From assembly GCA_903899675.1 (NCBI GenBank), contig CAIUKP010000335.1, positions 1 through 39,060 on the forward strand: 39,060 nt of DNA, given 5' to 3'. The notes under the pieces are model-generated. The model saw nothing but the letters and a program-made list of their open reading frames with translations. It was not told the DNA's origin and ran no database searches. Every line of letters starts with the position of its first letter. The first letter of the stretch is position 1. Made by a program: the position numbers and the translations under genes. Positions 1 through 7,596 of this stretch are shown here, one piece after another. This DNA is from an uncultured Bacteroidota bacterium (lineage in GTDB: Bacteria > Bacteroidota > Bacteroidia > Chitinophagales > Chitinophagaceae).

Positions 1-797
1 AGGTTACGAATAGTTTTGTGCACCAGGGCGAAATTGGAATATATACCGGGGTAGGGCATTATTTTGGTGACCTAAACTCCAATGCCAACATCAACCGACC
101 CAAGCTGGCGGCTGGCTTTTTCTTTCGTAAACAATTGGGAGGCTATATTTCTTTGCGACTTTCGGGAGAATACCTGCAACTTGGTTACTCGGATATCTAC
201 AGCAAAAATCAGGTGCAGCAAATACGTAATCTCAGCTTTAATTCAGATGTTTGGGAGGCCTCCATTTCTGGCGAATTCAACTTCTTTAATTTCCGGCCCG
301 GCATAGAAGGCTATTCCTTTACCCCCTATTTGGGTTTGGGAATTGGTGCTTTTTCTTACGATCCCTATGCTTATATGGCCAGTGAGAAATATTATCTCCG
401 ACCATTAGGTACAGAGGGGCAGGGCAGCAGCCTTTACCCAGATTTACAGATTTATAACCCCATTGCCATTTGTGTTCCATTTACCGTAGGCGTTAAATAT
501 GCCCTGGATGCTCGAGTGAATGTATTTGCCGAATTCACCTACCGCTTTACCAATACAGATTATCTAGATGATGTAAGCGGGGTATTTGCACCCGATGCCT
601 TTCCTCCCTTACCCGACGGATCTCCCTCACCGGGCTTTTTATTACAGGATAGAAGCTATGAAACCGGTTTTTCCATTGGAACAAAAGGTCGACAAAGAGG
701 CAATAGCGTACAGCCGGATTCTTATGCCAGCTTGAAAGTAGGGGTAGCATTTAACCTCGAAACCTATCGCTGCCCCCCACCTCCCCGCGGTCGCTAA
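1..797 (+). CDS. DUF6089-type outer-membrane beta-barrel protein, 5' end cut by window edge
   Basis: The frame is open from base 3 to the stop at 795-797, and no stop lies upstream of the first possible start (GTG at 18). The true N-terminus with its signal peptide is therefore outside the window. The visible part (about 264 residues) alternates aromatic and polar residues with many Gly/Tyr, as in small outer-membrane barrels. It starts with EIGIYTGVGHYFGDLNSN, the usual opening of DUF6089 proteins just after signal cleavage, and ends in a Cys-Pro-rich tail (RCPPPPRGR). In Bacteroidota this family commonly precedes uppS and bamA, as here. The biochemical role is unknown; an envelope structural role is an inference from fold and neighbours. 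Confidence 0.8.
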   Translation, partial: VTNSFVHQGEIGIYTGVGHYFGDLNSNANINRPKLAAGFFFRKQLGGYISLRLSGEYLQLGYSDIYSKNQVQQIRNLSFNSDVWEASISGEFNFFNFRPGIEGYSFTPYLGLGIGAFSYDPYAYMASEKYYLRPLGTEGQGSSLYPDLQIYNPIAICVPFTVGVKYALDARVNVFAEFTYRFTNTDYLDDVSGVFAPDAFPPLPDGSPSPGFLLQDRSYETGFSIGTKGRQRGNSVQPDSYASLKVGVAFNLETYRCPPPPRGR

Positions 798-863
798 ACC
801 AGACTAAAAAGCAGGGGGATAGCATTTTTAAGTAATAATATCCCTTCAACCACTTGATTTTGT

Positions 864-871
864 TAACTTTG
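864..871 (+). promoter_or_regulatory. Bacteroidota -7 promoter box upstream of uppS
   Basis: TAACTTTG matches TAnnTTTG exactly and lies 21 bases before the uppS ATG, so transcription would start near 875-878. No clear -33 TTTG was found at the usual distance. It suggests uppS, and possibly bamA and what follows, can be transcribed independently of the upstream barrel gene. Confidence 0.5.
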
Positions 872-892
872 CCCCCTTAAACTTTCGAGAGT

Positions 893-1657
893 ATGGATCA
901 GGGGCTTATCAGCCAAATTAACCTGCAACGCCTGCCTAGGCATATTGCTATCATAATGGATGGGAATGGACGATGGGCAGAAGAGAAGGGAAAGGATCGG
1001 CTGTATGGGCATTATCATGGCGTTGAAAGCGTGCGAAACATAGTGGAAGGAGCTGCAGAACTGGGCATTCAATTTCTTACTTTGTATGCTTTCAGTACAG
1101 AGAACTGGGACAGACCCCCGCTGGAAGTAGAGGGTTTAATGCATCTTTTGGTAGAAACCATCCGAAAAGAAGTGCCTACCCTAAATAAAAATAATATCCG
1201 GTTACACGTAATTGGCGACCTCGAGCTACTGCCTGCTCAAGCACGGCAGGAAATGCAGGAAGCGCTGGATCTTACAGCAGCCAATAATGGACTGCAATTG
1301 ATTATGGCCCTAAGCTATAGTAGTAGGTGGGAACTGGTACAAGCTGCCAAATCCATAGCCGCAGCAGTTCAGGAAGGGAAACTAAACACTTCACAAATAA
1401 CTCAAGAAACCTTCCGTGAACACCTGGCTACCCGCGTATTTCCCGACCCAGAATTGATGATCAGAACCAGTGGGGAATACCGAATCAGTAACTTTTTGTT
1501 GTACCAGCTTGCCTACGCTGAACTCTATTTTACCCCCACTCGATGGCCGGATTTTAGAAAAAACAATTTATATGAGGCAATCATAGATTTTCAACAAAGA
1601 GAGCGCCGTTTTGGCAAAACCGGACAACAAATTCAGCAGGATGCCCCAATTGTATAA
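893..1657 (+). CDS. uppS: Isoprenyl transferase (undecaprenyl diphosphate synthase)
   Basis: Cis-prenyltransferase that condenses isopentenyl diphosphate onto farnesyl diphosphate to make the C55 lipid carrier for peptidoglycan and surface glycans; cytosolic and membrane-associated. The 254-residue length is typical. Visible motifs are HIAIIMDGNGRWA near residue 17 (the Asp and the GNGRWA loop bind the allylic diphosphate), LTLYAFSTENW near 62, and RTSGEYRISNFLLYQLAYAELYF near 190, which binds the second diphosphate and Mg. The common GHR.G motif reads GHYHG here, a mild variant. The ATG at 893 lies just after an exact -7 box. It sits between DUF6089 and bamA, the usual Bacteroidota order. 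Confidence 0.95.
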   Translation: MDQGLISQINLQRLPRHIAIIMDGNGRWAEEKGKDRLYGHYHGVESVRNIVEGAAELGIQFLTLYAFSTENWDRPPLEVEGLMHLLVETIRKEVPTLNKNNIRLHVIGDLELLPAQARQEMQEALDLTAANNGLQLIMALSYSSRWELVQAAKSIAAAVQEGKLNTSQITQETFREHLATRVFPDPELMIRTSGEYRISNFLLYQLAYAELYFTPTRWPDFRKNNLYEAIIDFQQRERRFGKTGQQIQQDAPIV

Positions 1658-1717
1658 TATTTATAAGCATAATCACACGAATAGGGGGGTTTTAACAAAC
1701 ACTTTTCATTATTCCCG

Positions 1718-1725
1718 TTAATTTG
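1718..1725 (+). promoter_or_regulatory. Possible -7 box upstream of bamA
   Basis: TTAATTTG matches TAnnTTTG at seven of eight positions, inside the 144-base gap between uppS and bamA. Transcription would begin near 1730, ahead of both candidate bamA starts. Evidence is from pattern only. Confidence 0.3.
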
Positions 1726-1801
1726 CCCCGCCTTATAATCTTAACTAACTGAAGCTATGTGCACCGATGAAGCTTTCGGGTACATAACAAAACATATACG
1801 G

Positions 1802-4540
1802 ATGCCCAAAGTGTTAAAATTTTTATTGCCTGCTCTCTTTGTAACGCTTGGCAGCATTCCGGTTTGGAGTCAAGAGACTACAGGGAGAGACACGTCTATT
1901 ACCAACATCAATGCCGACCTGCTGAATATCTTTAATCAGAAGACACCCAAGCGCTATAAAATTTCGGCAGTAAAAGTAATTGGCAACCGGTTTTTCGACG
2001 AAAACCTCCTCATGTCAATCGCCAATATTAATCCGGGAGACGAAATAACTATTCCGGGAGGCGATAATTTTTCTAAAGCCATTAATAAACTTTGGGCCCA
2101 AAAGTATTTTAGTAATGTTGAAATTTTTATCACCCGGCTAGAAGGCAAAAACATTGAAATAGAAATTGCTGTAACAGAAAGAGCCCGACTTTCTAAATTT
2201 ACGTTTAAAGGGGCAAGAAAAGGGGAAACCGATGATTTATCTGGTAAAACAGGCCTGGTTCCCAACCGAGTTGTTACGGAAGACATGAAAATTTCAGCTG
2301 CTGAAGCGATTAAAAAGTATTATGCAGATAAGGGTTACCGCGATTCAAGGGTTCGTATTGTTGAAAAGCAGGATTCTGCACTCGACAATACCTTGGCACT
2401 CGAATTTTTGATTGACAAAGGCCCCAAAGTAAAAATCAACAACATAAATTTCGGCGGTAATACAGTAGAGGATTCAAAACTGAAAGGTCAGTTCAAGGAT
2501 ACCAAAGAAAAATCCCGCCTTACCCTTTTCCCGGTTCAGGATAAAGGACAAATTGTGATTCCAAAAAATTATACGTTTGAAGAGTATATGAAAGAGAAGG
2601 GATTTCTCACTTTCACCAAAACCAAAAAGGTGTTAGACCCCTATGTACGTGTTAAGCTGAACTCTGCGAAATTCGATCAAACTAAGTACATAGACGATAA
2701 AGATAAAATTCTCGAATACTATAATACCCTTGGCTATCGGGATGCCGTGATTGAAAAGGATACAGTATATTCTACCGGTCGTGGCAATATCAATATCGAC
2801 ATTAAAGTGGCAGAAGGCAGAAAGTATTATTTTGGTAATATCACTTGGAGAGGAAATACCAAATACTCAGATTCTGTTCTCTCATCTATTTTAGGCATTC
2901 GAAAAGGGGATACCTACAACATGGAAATCTTGAATAAAAGGCTGGGTAAAGGTGGTGGACCAGAAGGCGGAGATATCAGTGGATTATACCAAGATGATGG
3001 CTACCTATTCTTTAGAACAGAACCGATTGAAACTGCTGTTTACAACGATACCATTGATTTCGAATTGCGCATTATTGAAGGGCCTCAGGCTACGATTAAA
3101 AATGTTCGCATTACCGGGAACGAACGTACCAAAGAATATGTAATCCGCCGCGAACTGAGAACCATCCCCGGTGAAAAGTTTCGCCGTACCGATTTGGTTC
3201 GTTCACAGCGTGAAATTGCCCAGCTGAATTATTTCGATCAGGAAAAAATTAAAATCGAACCCGTTCCCAATCCCGACGACGGAACAGTTGATATTAACTA
3301 TGGGGTAGTAGAAAAATCAAGTGATCAGCTGGAGTTGAGTGCTGGCTGGGGTGGGTATATCGGACTTACCGGTACACTCGGAGTATCTTTTAATAACTTT
3401 TCACTTAATAATATCTGGAAAAAAAAGGCCTGGGATCCTTTGCCAATGGGTGATGGACAAAAACTCAGTTTGCGTGTGCAAAGTAATGGAAAGGCATTTA
3501 GAAGCTATAACTTCTCCTTTACTGAGCCCTGGTTAGGTGGTAAAAAGCGAAATGCCCTTACTTTCAGCGTTTATAATACCAAGTTTGGCCAAACCTACGA
3601 TCCGTATACCGGACAATATAATCAGAACATAGCCGATCAACGGTATATTTCTACAACGGGGGCAACGGTTAGTATTGCTCGGCAGTTGAAATGGCCCGAT
3701 GATTACTTTTCACTTACAACAGGACTCAACTATACTCGGTATAAGTTGAAAAACTATGCAATCGATCCTACCAATCTGCCAGGGTTTGATAATGGATATG
3801 TAAATAACTTGAATTTGCGGGTTGCTTTACAGCGTTCGTCTGTTGACTTTCCCATGTTCCCTCGCTCGGGATCTACTTTCTTATTGAGTTTGCAGATTAC
3901 GCCGCCTTATTCTATTATAGACGACAACCTGAACAACGATCAGCCCTATAAATGGCTCGAATACCAGAAATGGCGATTCAACGGTGAATGGTATATTCCA
4001 TTTGGACGCCCGCACGGCGCAGAGCGCAACAAGCAACTGGTAATGAAACTCGCTGCTAAATTTGGATATGTGGGCAGATTTAACTTGAACTCTAAAGTAT
4101 CACCCTTCGAACGCTTTCAGGTGGGGGATGCCGGCTTAAGCAACCAGTTTGCCCTGCTGGGATATGATATCATTGCTCATCGCGGATATCCGGTTTACGA
4201 CAACTCGAACCCTTCTATTAATCCCGACAGACAATACGCTACTCAGTATTTTACTATTTTCAATAAATACACCATGGAGCTTCGGTACCCGCTGAGCCTT
4301 AACCCCAGCAGTACCATCTATGCCCTTGGATTTTTTGAGGCCGCCAATGGCTGGTATTCTATGAAAGAGTATAATCCTTTCCGCCTTAGAAGGTCGGTGG
4401 GAGTGGGAATGCGCTTCTTTTTACCCATGTTCGGACTACTCGGATTCGATTATGGCATAGGATTGGATAGGATAACCTCGGGAGGAGCACTGAAAGATGC
4501 CGCAAGGTTTACGTTTATGCTTGGATTTGAGCCTGAATAG
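1802..4540 (+). CDS. bamA: Outer membrane protein assembly factor BamA (Omp85 family)
   Basis: Core of the BAM complex that folds and inserts beta-barrel proteins into the outer membrane. An in-frame ATG exists at 1757, but the one at 1802 is preferred because it places a clean signal peptide (MPKVLKFLLPALFVTLGSIPVWSQ) at the N-terminus. The first half holds repeated POTRA domains, recognisable by segments such as YKISAVKVIGNRFFDENLL, KINNINFGGNTVEDSKL, YYFGNITWRGNTKYSDSVL and TIKNVRITGNERTKEYVI. The segment between the second and third units is expanded. The second half is the 16-strand barrel with a late HRGYP motif and ends FTFMLGFEPE. About 912 residues is long relative to proteobacterial BamA (about 800) but normal for Bacteroidota. 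The two Skp-like chaperones follow directly. Confidence 0.95.
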   Translation: MPKVLKFLLPALFVTLGSIPVWSQETTGRDTSITNINADLLNIFNQKTPKRYKISAVKVIGNRFFDENLLMSIANINPGDEITIPGGDNFSKAINKLWAQKYFSNVEIFITRLEGKNIEIEIAVTERARLSKFTFKGARKGETDDLSGKTGLVPNRVVTEDMKISAAEAIKKYYADKGYRDSRVRIVEKQDSALDNTLALEFLIDKGPKVKINNINFGGNTVEDSKLKGQFKDTKEKSRLTLFPVQDKGQIVIPKNYTFEEYMKEKGFLTFTKTKKVLDPYVRVKLNSAKFDQTKYIDDKDKILEYYNTLGYRDAVIEKDTVYSTGRGNINIDIKVAEGRKYYFGNITWRGNTKYSDSVLSSILGIRKGDTYNMEILNKRLGKGGGPEGGDISGLYQDDGYLFFRTEPIETAVYNDTIDFELRIIEGPQATIKNVRITGNERTKEYVIRRELRTIPGEKFRRTDLVRSQREIAQLNYFDQEKIKIEPVPNPDDGTVDINYGVVEKSSDQLELSAGWGGYIGLTGTLGVSFNNFSLNNIWKKKAWDPLPMGDGQKLSLRVQSNGKAFRSYNFSFTEPWLGGKKRNALTFSVYNTKFGQTYDPYTGQYNQNIADQRYISTTGATVSIARQLKWPDDYFSLTTGLNYTRYKLKNYAIDPTNLPGFDNGYVNNLNLRVALQRSSVDFPMFPRSGSTFLLSLQITPPYSIIDDNLNNDQPYKWLEYQKWRFNGEWYIPFGRPHGAERNKQLVMKLAAKFGYVGRFNLNSKVSPFERFQVGDAGLSNQFALLGYDIIAHRGYPVYDNSNPSINPDRQYATQYFTIFNKYTMELRYPLSLNPSSTIYALGFFEAANGWYSMKEYNPFRLRRSVGVGMRFFLPMFGLLGFDYGIGLDRITSGGALKDAARFTFMLGFEPE

Positions 4541-4593
4541 GTTCGGCACCTTAAGTGATAACCTTCTGATTTCCAACACTTAAAAACATTTAT

Positions 4594-5106
4594 ATGAAAA
4601 AAATTCTCCTTCTTTCCTTATTGGCAAGCGCCTTTGCATTTAACGTTCAGGCCCAGCGGTATGCTGTAATTGACACTAAGTACATCCTGAGTAAGATTCC
4701 CGAATACCAGGAAGCCGACAAAAAAATGCAGCTGATTGGCGAGCAGTGGCAAAAAGAAATCGACGACAAACAGGGAATTCTCGAAAAAATGTATAAAAAC
4801 TTCGAAGCAGAGCAATTTATGCTTACCGAGGAGCTAAAAAAGAAGCGCGAAGATGAGTTGTTTGTTCGGGAAAAAGAACTGCGGGAACTGCAAAAAAAGC
4901 GTTTCGGATACGAGGGCGACCTATTTAAAGAGCGCCAGCGACTGGTAAAGCCTATTCAAGATAAATTGTACAACGTAATTCAGAAACTGGCCGTGGCCAA
5001 ATCTTATGACTTTGTACTGGATAAAAGTGAAGGAATAACCATTATATTTGCCGACCCTAAACTCGACAAAAGTGCGGAAGTGCTGAAAGAGCTAGGAATA
5101 AAATAA
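4594..5106 (+). CDS. OmpH/Skp family periplasmic chaperone, copy 1
   Basis: Periplasmic holdase for unfolded outer-membrane proteins on their way to BamA. The 170-residue protein has a signal peptide (MKKILLLSLLASAFAFNVQAQ), a short beta segment RYAVIDTKYILSKIPEYQ typical of the Skp body, and a long charged helical stretch from about residue 45 to 125 (KEIDDKQGILEKMYKNFEAEQ...) that would form the tentacle coiled coil. It lies 53 bases downstream of bamA and 46 bases before a second copy, an arrangement common in Bacteroidota. The shared context with bamA supports a role in outer-membrane biogenesis. Confidence 0.9.
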   Translation: MKKILLLSLLASAFAFNVQAQRYAVIDTKYILSKIPEYQEADKKMQLIGEQWQKEIDDKQGILEKMYKNFEAEQFMLTEELKKKREDELFVREKELRELQKKRFGYEGDLFKERQRLVKPIQDKLYNVIQKLAVAKSYDFVLDKSEGITIIFADPKLDKSAEVLKELGIK

Positions 5107-5152
5107 GTTGCTTTCTAATCGATCATCAATAATAACTATAATAAACATTCAA

Positions 5153-5788
5153 ATGAAGAAGTTACTTTTTGTATGGGTGGCAACCTCCGCCATCTTATTT
5201 TCAGCCGGCAGTGCCTCTGCACAGCAGCCGGTTAAAATCGGATATTTCGACGAACAGCAGGTGCTGGGTCTGATGCCGGGAATTGATAAGGTTTCTCAGC
5301 AAATTGAATCCTTTCAACAGGATTCACTTAAAGATGAGTATGATTGGACCTACAAGAGCTTTATGCGTCAAGACAGTAGCTTTAAAAAAGATTCTGCTGG
5401 CATGCCACCCAAAGTAAGAGAAATGGCCTTGGCTGAGTTGAATAAAAACCGCCAGAAGCTGGTGTATTGGCAACAGTATTCTCAGGAGGCATTAGGTCAA
5501 AAGCAGGAACAACTGCTGCAGCCTTTTCGGGTTAAAATTCTTTCTGCCCTCAACGAAGTAATTGCCGAACAAAAGTATACTCTGGTATTGAAAAGTGATG
5601 CTCTTTCACCTTATGTAAATCCTCCATTGTTGGATAATTTAGCCATTCGCGTAGCTATTAAGCTGAAACTCGCCTTGCCTAAAGAAGCAGAAGATGCCTG
5701 GAGAGCTGCCGGAGGAACTGGATTACCTGCTGCTGCGCCTGGAGCTGCCCCCAAAGCACCTGCTGCCGCTCCAAAGCCTAAAGCATAA
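5153..5788 (+). CDS. OmpH/Skp family periplasmic chaperone, copy 2
   Basis: Second Skp-like chaperone. The frame opens at 5108, but the ATG at 5153 gives a normal signal peptide (MKKLLFVWVATSAILFSAGSASAQ), so that start is chosen. The body begins VKIGYFDEQQVLGLMPG, followed by a helical region from about residue 50 to 130 with many Gln, Lys and Asp. It ends with a low-complexity Ala/Pro tail (about 25 residues, GLPAAAPGAAPKAPAAAPKPKA) absent from copy 1. The tail is probably disordered. It ends the bamA-skp-skp group; an intrinsic terminator lies 27 bases after its stop. Confidence 0.88.
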   Translation: MKKLLFVWVATSAILFSAGSASAQQPVKIGYFDEQQVLGLMPGIDKVSQQIESFQQDSLKDEYDWTYKSFMRQDSSFKKDSAGMPPKVREMALAELNKNRQKLVYWQQYSQEALGQKQEQLLQPFRVKILSALNEVIAEQKYTLVLKSDALSPYVNPPLLDNLAIRVAIKLKLALPKEAEDAWRAAGGTGLPAAAPGAAPKAPAAAPKPKA

Positions 5789-5814
5789 TTTTTATCTTAC
5801 ACGATATTTTATAA

Positions 5815-5843
5815 AAGAGCCCCTTCCTAATGAAGGGGTTCTT
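5815..5843 (+). terminator. Intrinsic terminator after the skp pair
   Basis: A 12-bp stem (AAGAGCCCCTTC paired with GAAGGGGTTCTT, two G-U pairs) closes a 5-base loop CTAAT and is followed by AATTTTA. It lies after the second skp gene and immediately before murI. It also overlaps an in-frame ATG at 5830, which argues that murI starts at 5854 instead. Confidence 0.75.
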
Positions 5844-5853
5844 AATTTTAGGT

Positions 5854-6705
5854 ATGAGTAGCACGAAGCCCATCGGAGTTTTTGATAGCGGATATGGAGG
5901 ACTTACCATATTGAAAGAGCTGGTGAAAGAATTGCCAGCGCATGATTTTATGTATGTAGGCGATAATGCCCGAGCTCCCTATGGATCTCGCTCTTTCGAA
6001 ACCGTTTATCAGTATACGTTGGAAGCTGTTCGCTGGTTTTTTTATCAGGGTTGCGAGTTGGTGGTGTTGGCTTGTAATACGGCTTCTGCAAAAGCCCTGC
6101 GAACCATACAACAACGCGACTTGCCCTTCATCGATCCCACCAAAAGAGTACTGGGTGTTATCCGGCCTACCACAGAAGTGATTGGCAACCTTACCAAAAC
6201 CGGCTCGGTGGGCATTCTAGGCACTTCTGGTACCGTTACCAGTAATAGTTATCCAATAGAGATCCATCATTTTTTTCCGAACTGCCAGGTATATCAGGAA
6301 GCTTGCCCCATGTGGGTACCCCTAATTGAAAATGGTGAAGCCGACCAGCCCGGTGCCGACTATTTTGTACAAAAACATTTGCAGCAGATCCTGGCACAGT
6401 CACCCAATATCGATACCCTATTGTTAGCTTGTACCCACTATCCTTTATTGCTGAAAAAAATTGAACAGTTGCTGCCTACACAAATTCGGGTAGTTACCCA
6501 AGGTGAAATTGTGGCCAAAAGCCTGGCCCAATATCTTGTGCGGCATCCCGAAATCAAACAGTTATGTACTCAATCTGCAGACTTACAATTTTATACTACC
6601 GATTCTCCAGCAGAATTTGAAAAGCAGGCAACGCTGTTTTTTGGGGCACCTTTAAAGGCCTATCACACCGATTTAACAGTTAAAATGGACTCTAAAGGGC
6701 TGTAA
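5854..6705 (+). CDS. murI: Glutamate racemase
   Basis: Converts L-glutamate to D-glutamate for peptidoglycan by a two-cysteine mechanism in the cytosol. Seen: GVFDSGYGGLTILKEL at the N-terminus with the conserved Asp, YVGDNARAPYGSRS, the first catalytic cysteine in VLACNTASAKALR, and the second in LLLACTHYPLLLKK. About 283 residues is usual. The ATG at 5854 is chosen over 5830 because the upstream one lies inside a terminator hairpin. Its D-glutamate product links it to the D-amino-acid operon at 15683-19334, though the two are far apart and need not be co-regulated. Confidence 0.95.
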   Translation: MSSTKPIGVFDSGYGGLTILKELVKELPAHDFMYVGDNARAPYGSRSFETVYQYTLEAVRWFFYQGCELVVLACNTASAKALRTIQQRDLPFIDPTKRVLGVIRPTTEVIGNLTKTGSVGILGTSGTVTSNSYPIEIHHFFPNCQVYQEACPMWVPLIENGEADQPGADYFVQKHLQQILAQSPNIDTLLLACTHYPLLLKKIEQLLPTQIRVVTQGEIVAKSLAQYLVRHPEIKQLCTQSADLQFYTTDSPAEFEKQATLFFGAPLKAYHTDLTVKMDSKGL

Positions 6706-6739
6706 AAGAGCTTTTTTGCGTAAAAACCACGATTTTCTC

Positions 6740-6770
6740 TTGTGGAAAAACATTTATTCCCCTACCTTTG
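6740..6770 (+). promoter_or_regulatory. Promoter of rpmH-rnpA
   Basis: TTG at 6740-6742 and an exact TAnnTTTG box (TACCTTTG) at 6763-6770 are separated by 20 bases, close to the Bacteroidota sigma consensus. The predicted start near 6774 gives a leader of roughly 75 bases to rpmH. The leader contains a small hairpin (GCAGT at 6788-6792 with ACTGC at 6799-6803) whose function is unknown. Confidence 0.65.
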
Positions 6771-6847
6771 CCGTCCTTTCACAAGCAGCAGTATGGTGAC
6801 TGCGGCAATGAAATGAAACCAAATTTTGGGGCTGAAAAAACAAACCA

Positions 6848-7003
6848 ATGAAAAGAACTTTCCAACCACATAAGCGTCGTCGCAAAAGCGTACACGGCTT
6901 TCGCCAGCGTATGGCAACTGCCAACGGAAGAAAGGTGCTAGCCAGTCGTAGAGCAAAAGGTCGCAAAAAACTGACTGTTTCCAGCGAAAAAGGATTGAAA
7001 TAA
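6848..7003 (+). CDS. rpmH: 50S ribosomal protein L34
   Basis: A 51-residue, very basic ribosomal protein. It begins [18 protein letters not shown] and continues [22 protein letters not shown], the near-invariant L34 sequence, with a short C-terminal extension (TVSSEKGLK). It assembles into the large ribosomal subunit. It precedes rnpA, the order conserved across most bacteria. It is driven by the promoter at 6740-6770, and a strong hairpin between it and rnpA suggests that only part of the transcripts continue into rnpA. Confidence 0.97.
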   Translation: MKRTFQPHKRRRKSVHGFRQRMATANGRKVLASRRAKGRKKLTVSSEKGLK

Positions 7004-7044
7004 TTCCTTCGGCTTCGGTTCATCCATAAAAAATTTGCGAAAAT

Positions 7045-7073
7045 GCCTCATCTTTAGGGTGAGGCTTTTTTTT
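7045..7073 (+). terminator. Intrinsic terminator/attenuator between rpmH and rnpA
   Basis: GCCTCA at 7045-7050 pairs with TGAGGC at 7060-7065, and the stem can extend inward by three more pairs to a 3-base loop. It is followed by eight T residues (7066-7073). The T tract ends seven bases before the rnpA ATG. Placement suggests partial termination that sets a high L34 to RNase P protein ratio. Confidence 0.8.
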
Positions 7074-7080
7074 GAGTGTT

Positions 7081-7470
7081 ATGACGGCCCACAACAATAC
7101 ATATCCCCGAAACGAAAAGCTGAAAAGTCGCAAGTTAATACAGCAGCTATTTGCTGAAGGTAAATTTGTAACCGCATCCCCCATAAAATGTTTTTACTTG
7201 GCTAATCCTTCGGAGCTTTCCGAAACCCTTCAAACAGGAGTAGGGGCCAGCGCCCGCAACTTTAAGAAGGCCGTTCATAGAAATCGAATCAAAAGATTAT
7301 TGCGCGAAGCCTATCGACTGAACAATCAGTCCCTTCATCAAAAACTCGAAGAAAAGAAAATCCGGTTGGCCCTTTTTATTCTATTTATAGGTAAAGAGCT
7401 GCCCACCCAGCCCGCTATTGAAGTCGCTGTGCAAACAGCCCTTGAAAAACTCCGTAAAAATTTCGAATAG
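7081..7470 (+). CDS. rnpA: Ribonuclease P protein component
   Basis: Protein subunit of RNase P, which helps the catalytic RNA trim tRNA 5' leaders. A TTG at 7072 is in frame, but it lies in the T tract of a terminator; the ATG at 7081 (MTAHNNTYPRNEKLKSRKLI) is the likely start. The protein is about 129 residues and basic. It carries the RNR signature FKKAVHRNRIKRLLREAYRL near residues 60-80 and the KLKSRKLIQQLF opening typical of the family. No yidD or membrane insertase gene follows, unlike in many other phyla. Confidence 0.93.
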   Translation: MTAHNNTYPRNEKLKSRKLIQQLFAEGKFVTASPIKCFYLANPSELSETLQTGVGASARNFKKAVHRNRIKRLLREAYRLNNQSLHQKLEEKKIRLALFILFIGKELPTQPAIEVAVQTALEKLRKNFE

Positions 7471-7596
7471 GAATTTTTATTGTATTCGCTATTCTCGAAG
7501 CAGCGATACCGCCATTTTCTACTTTTCTTTATCTAGTGTCATGCGTTTGCTATAACTTAGAAAGTAATCGGATCGATGACCCCTAATTATATCTGT

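Noticed and set aside
6690-6716. Terminator after murI (AGGGCT...AGAGCT followed by TTTTTT)
   Set aside because: The stem contains mismatches and overlaps the murI stop; too weak to call.
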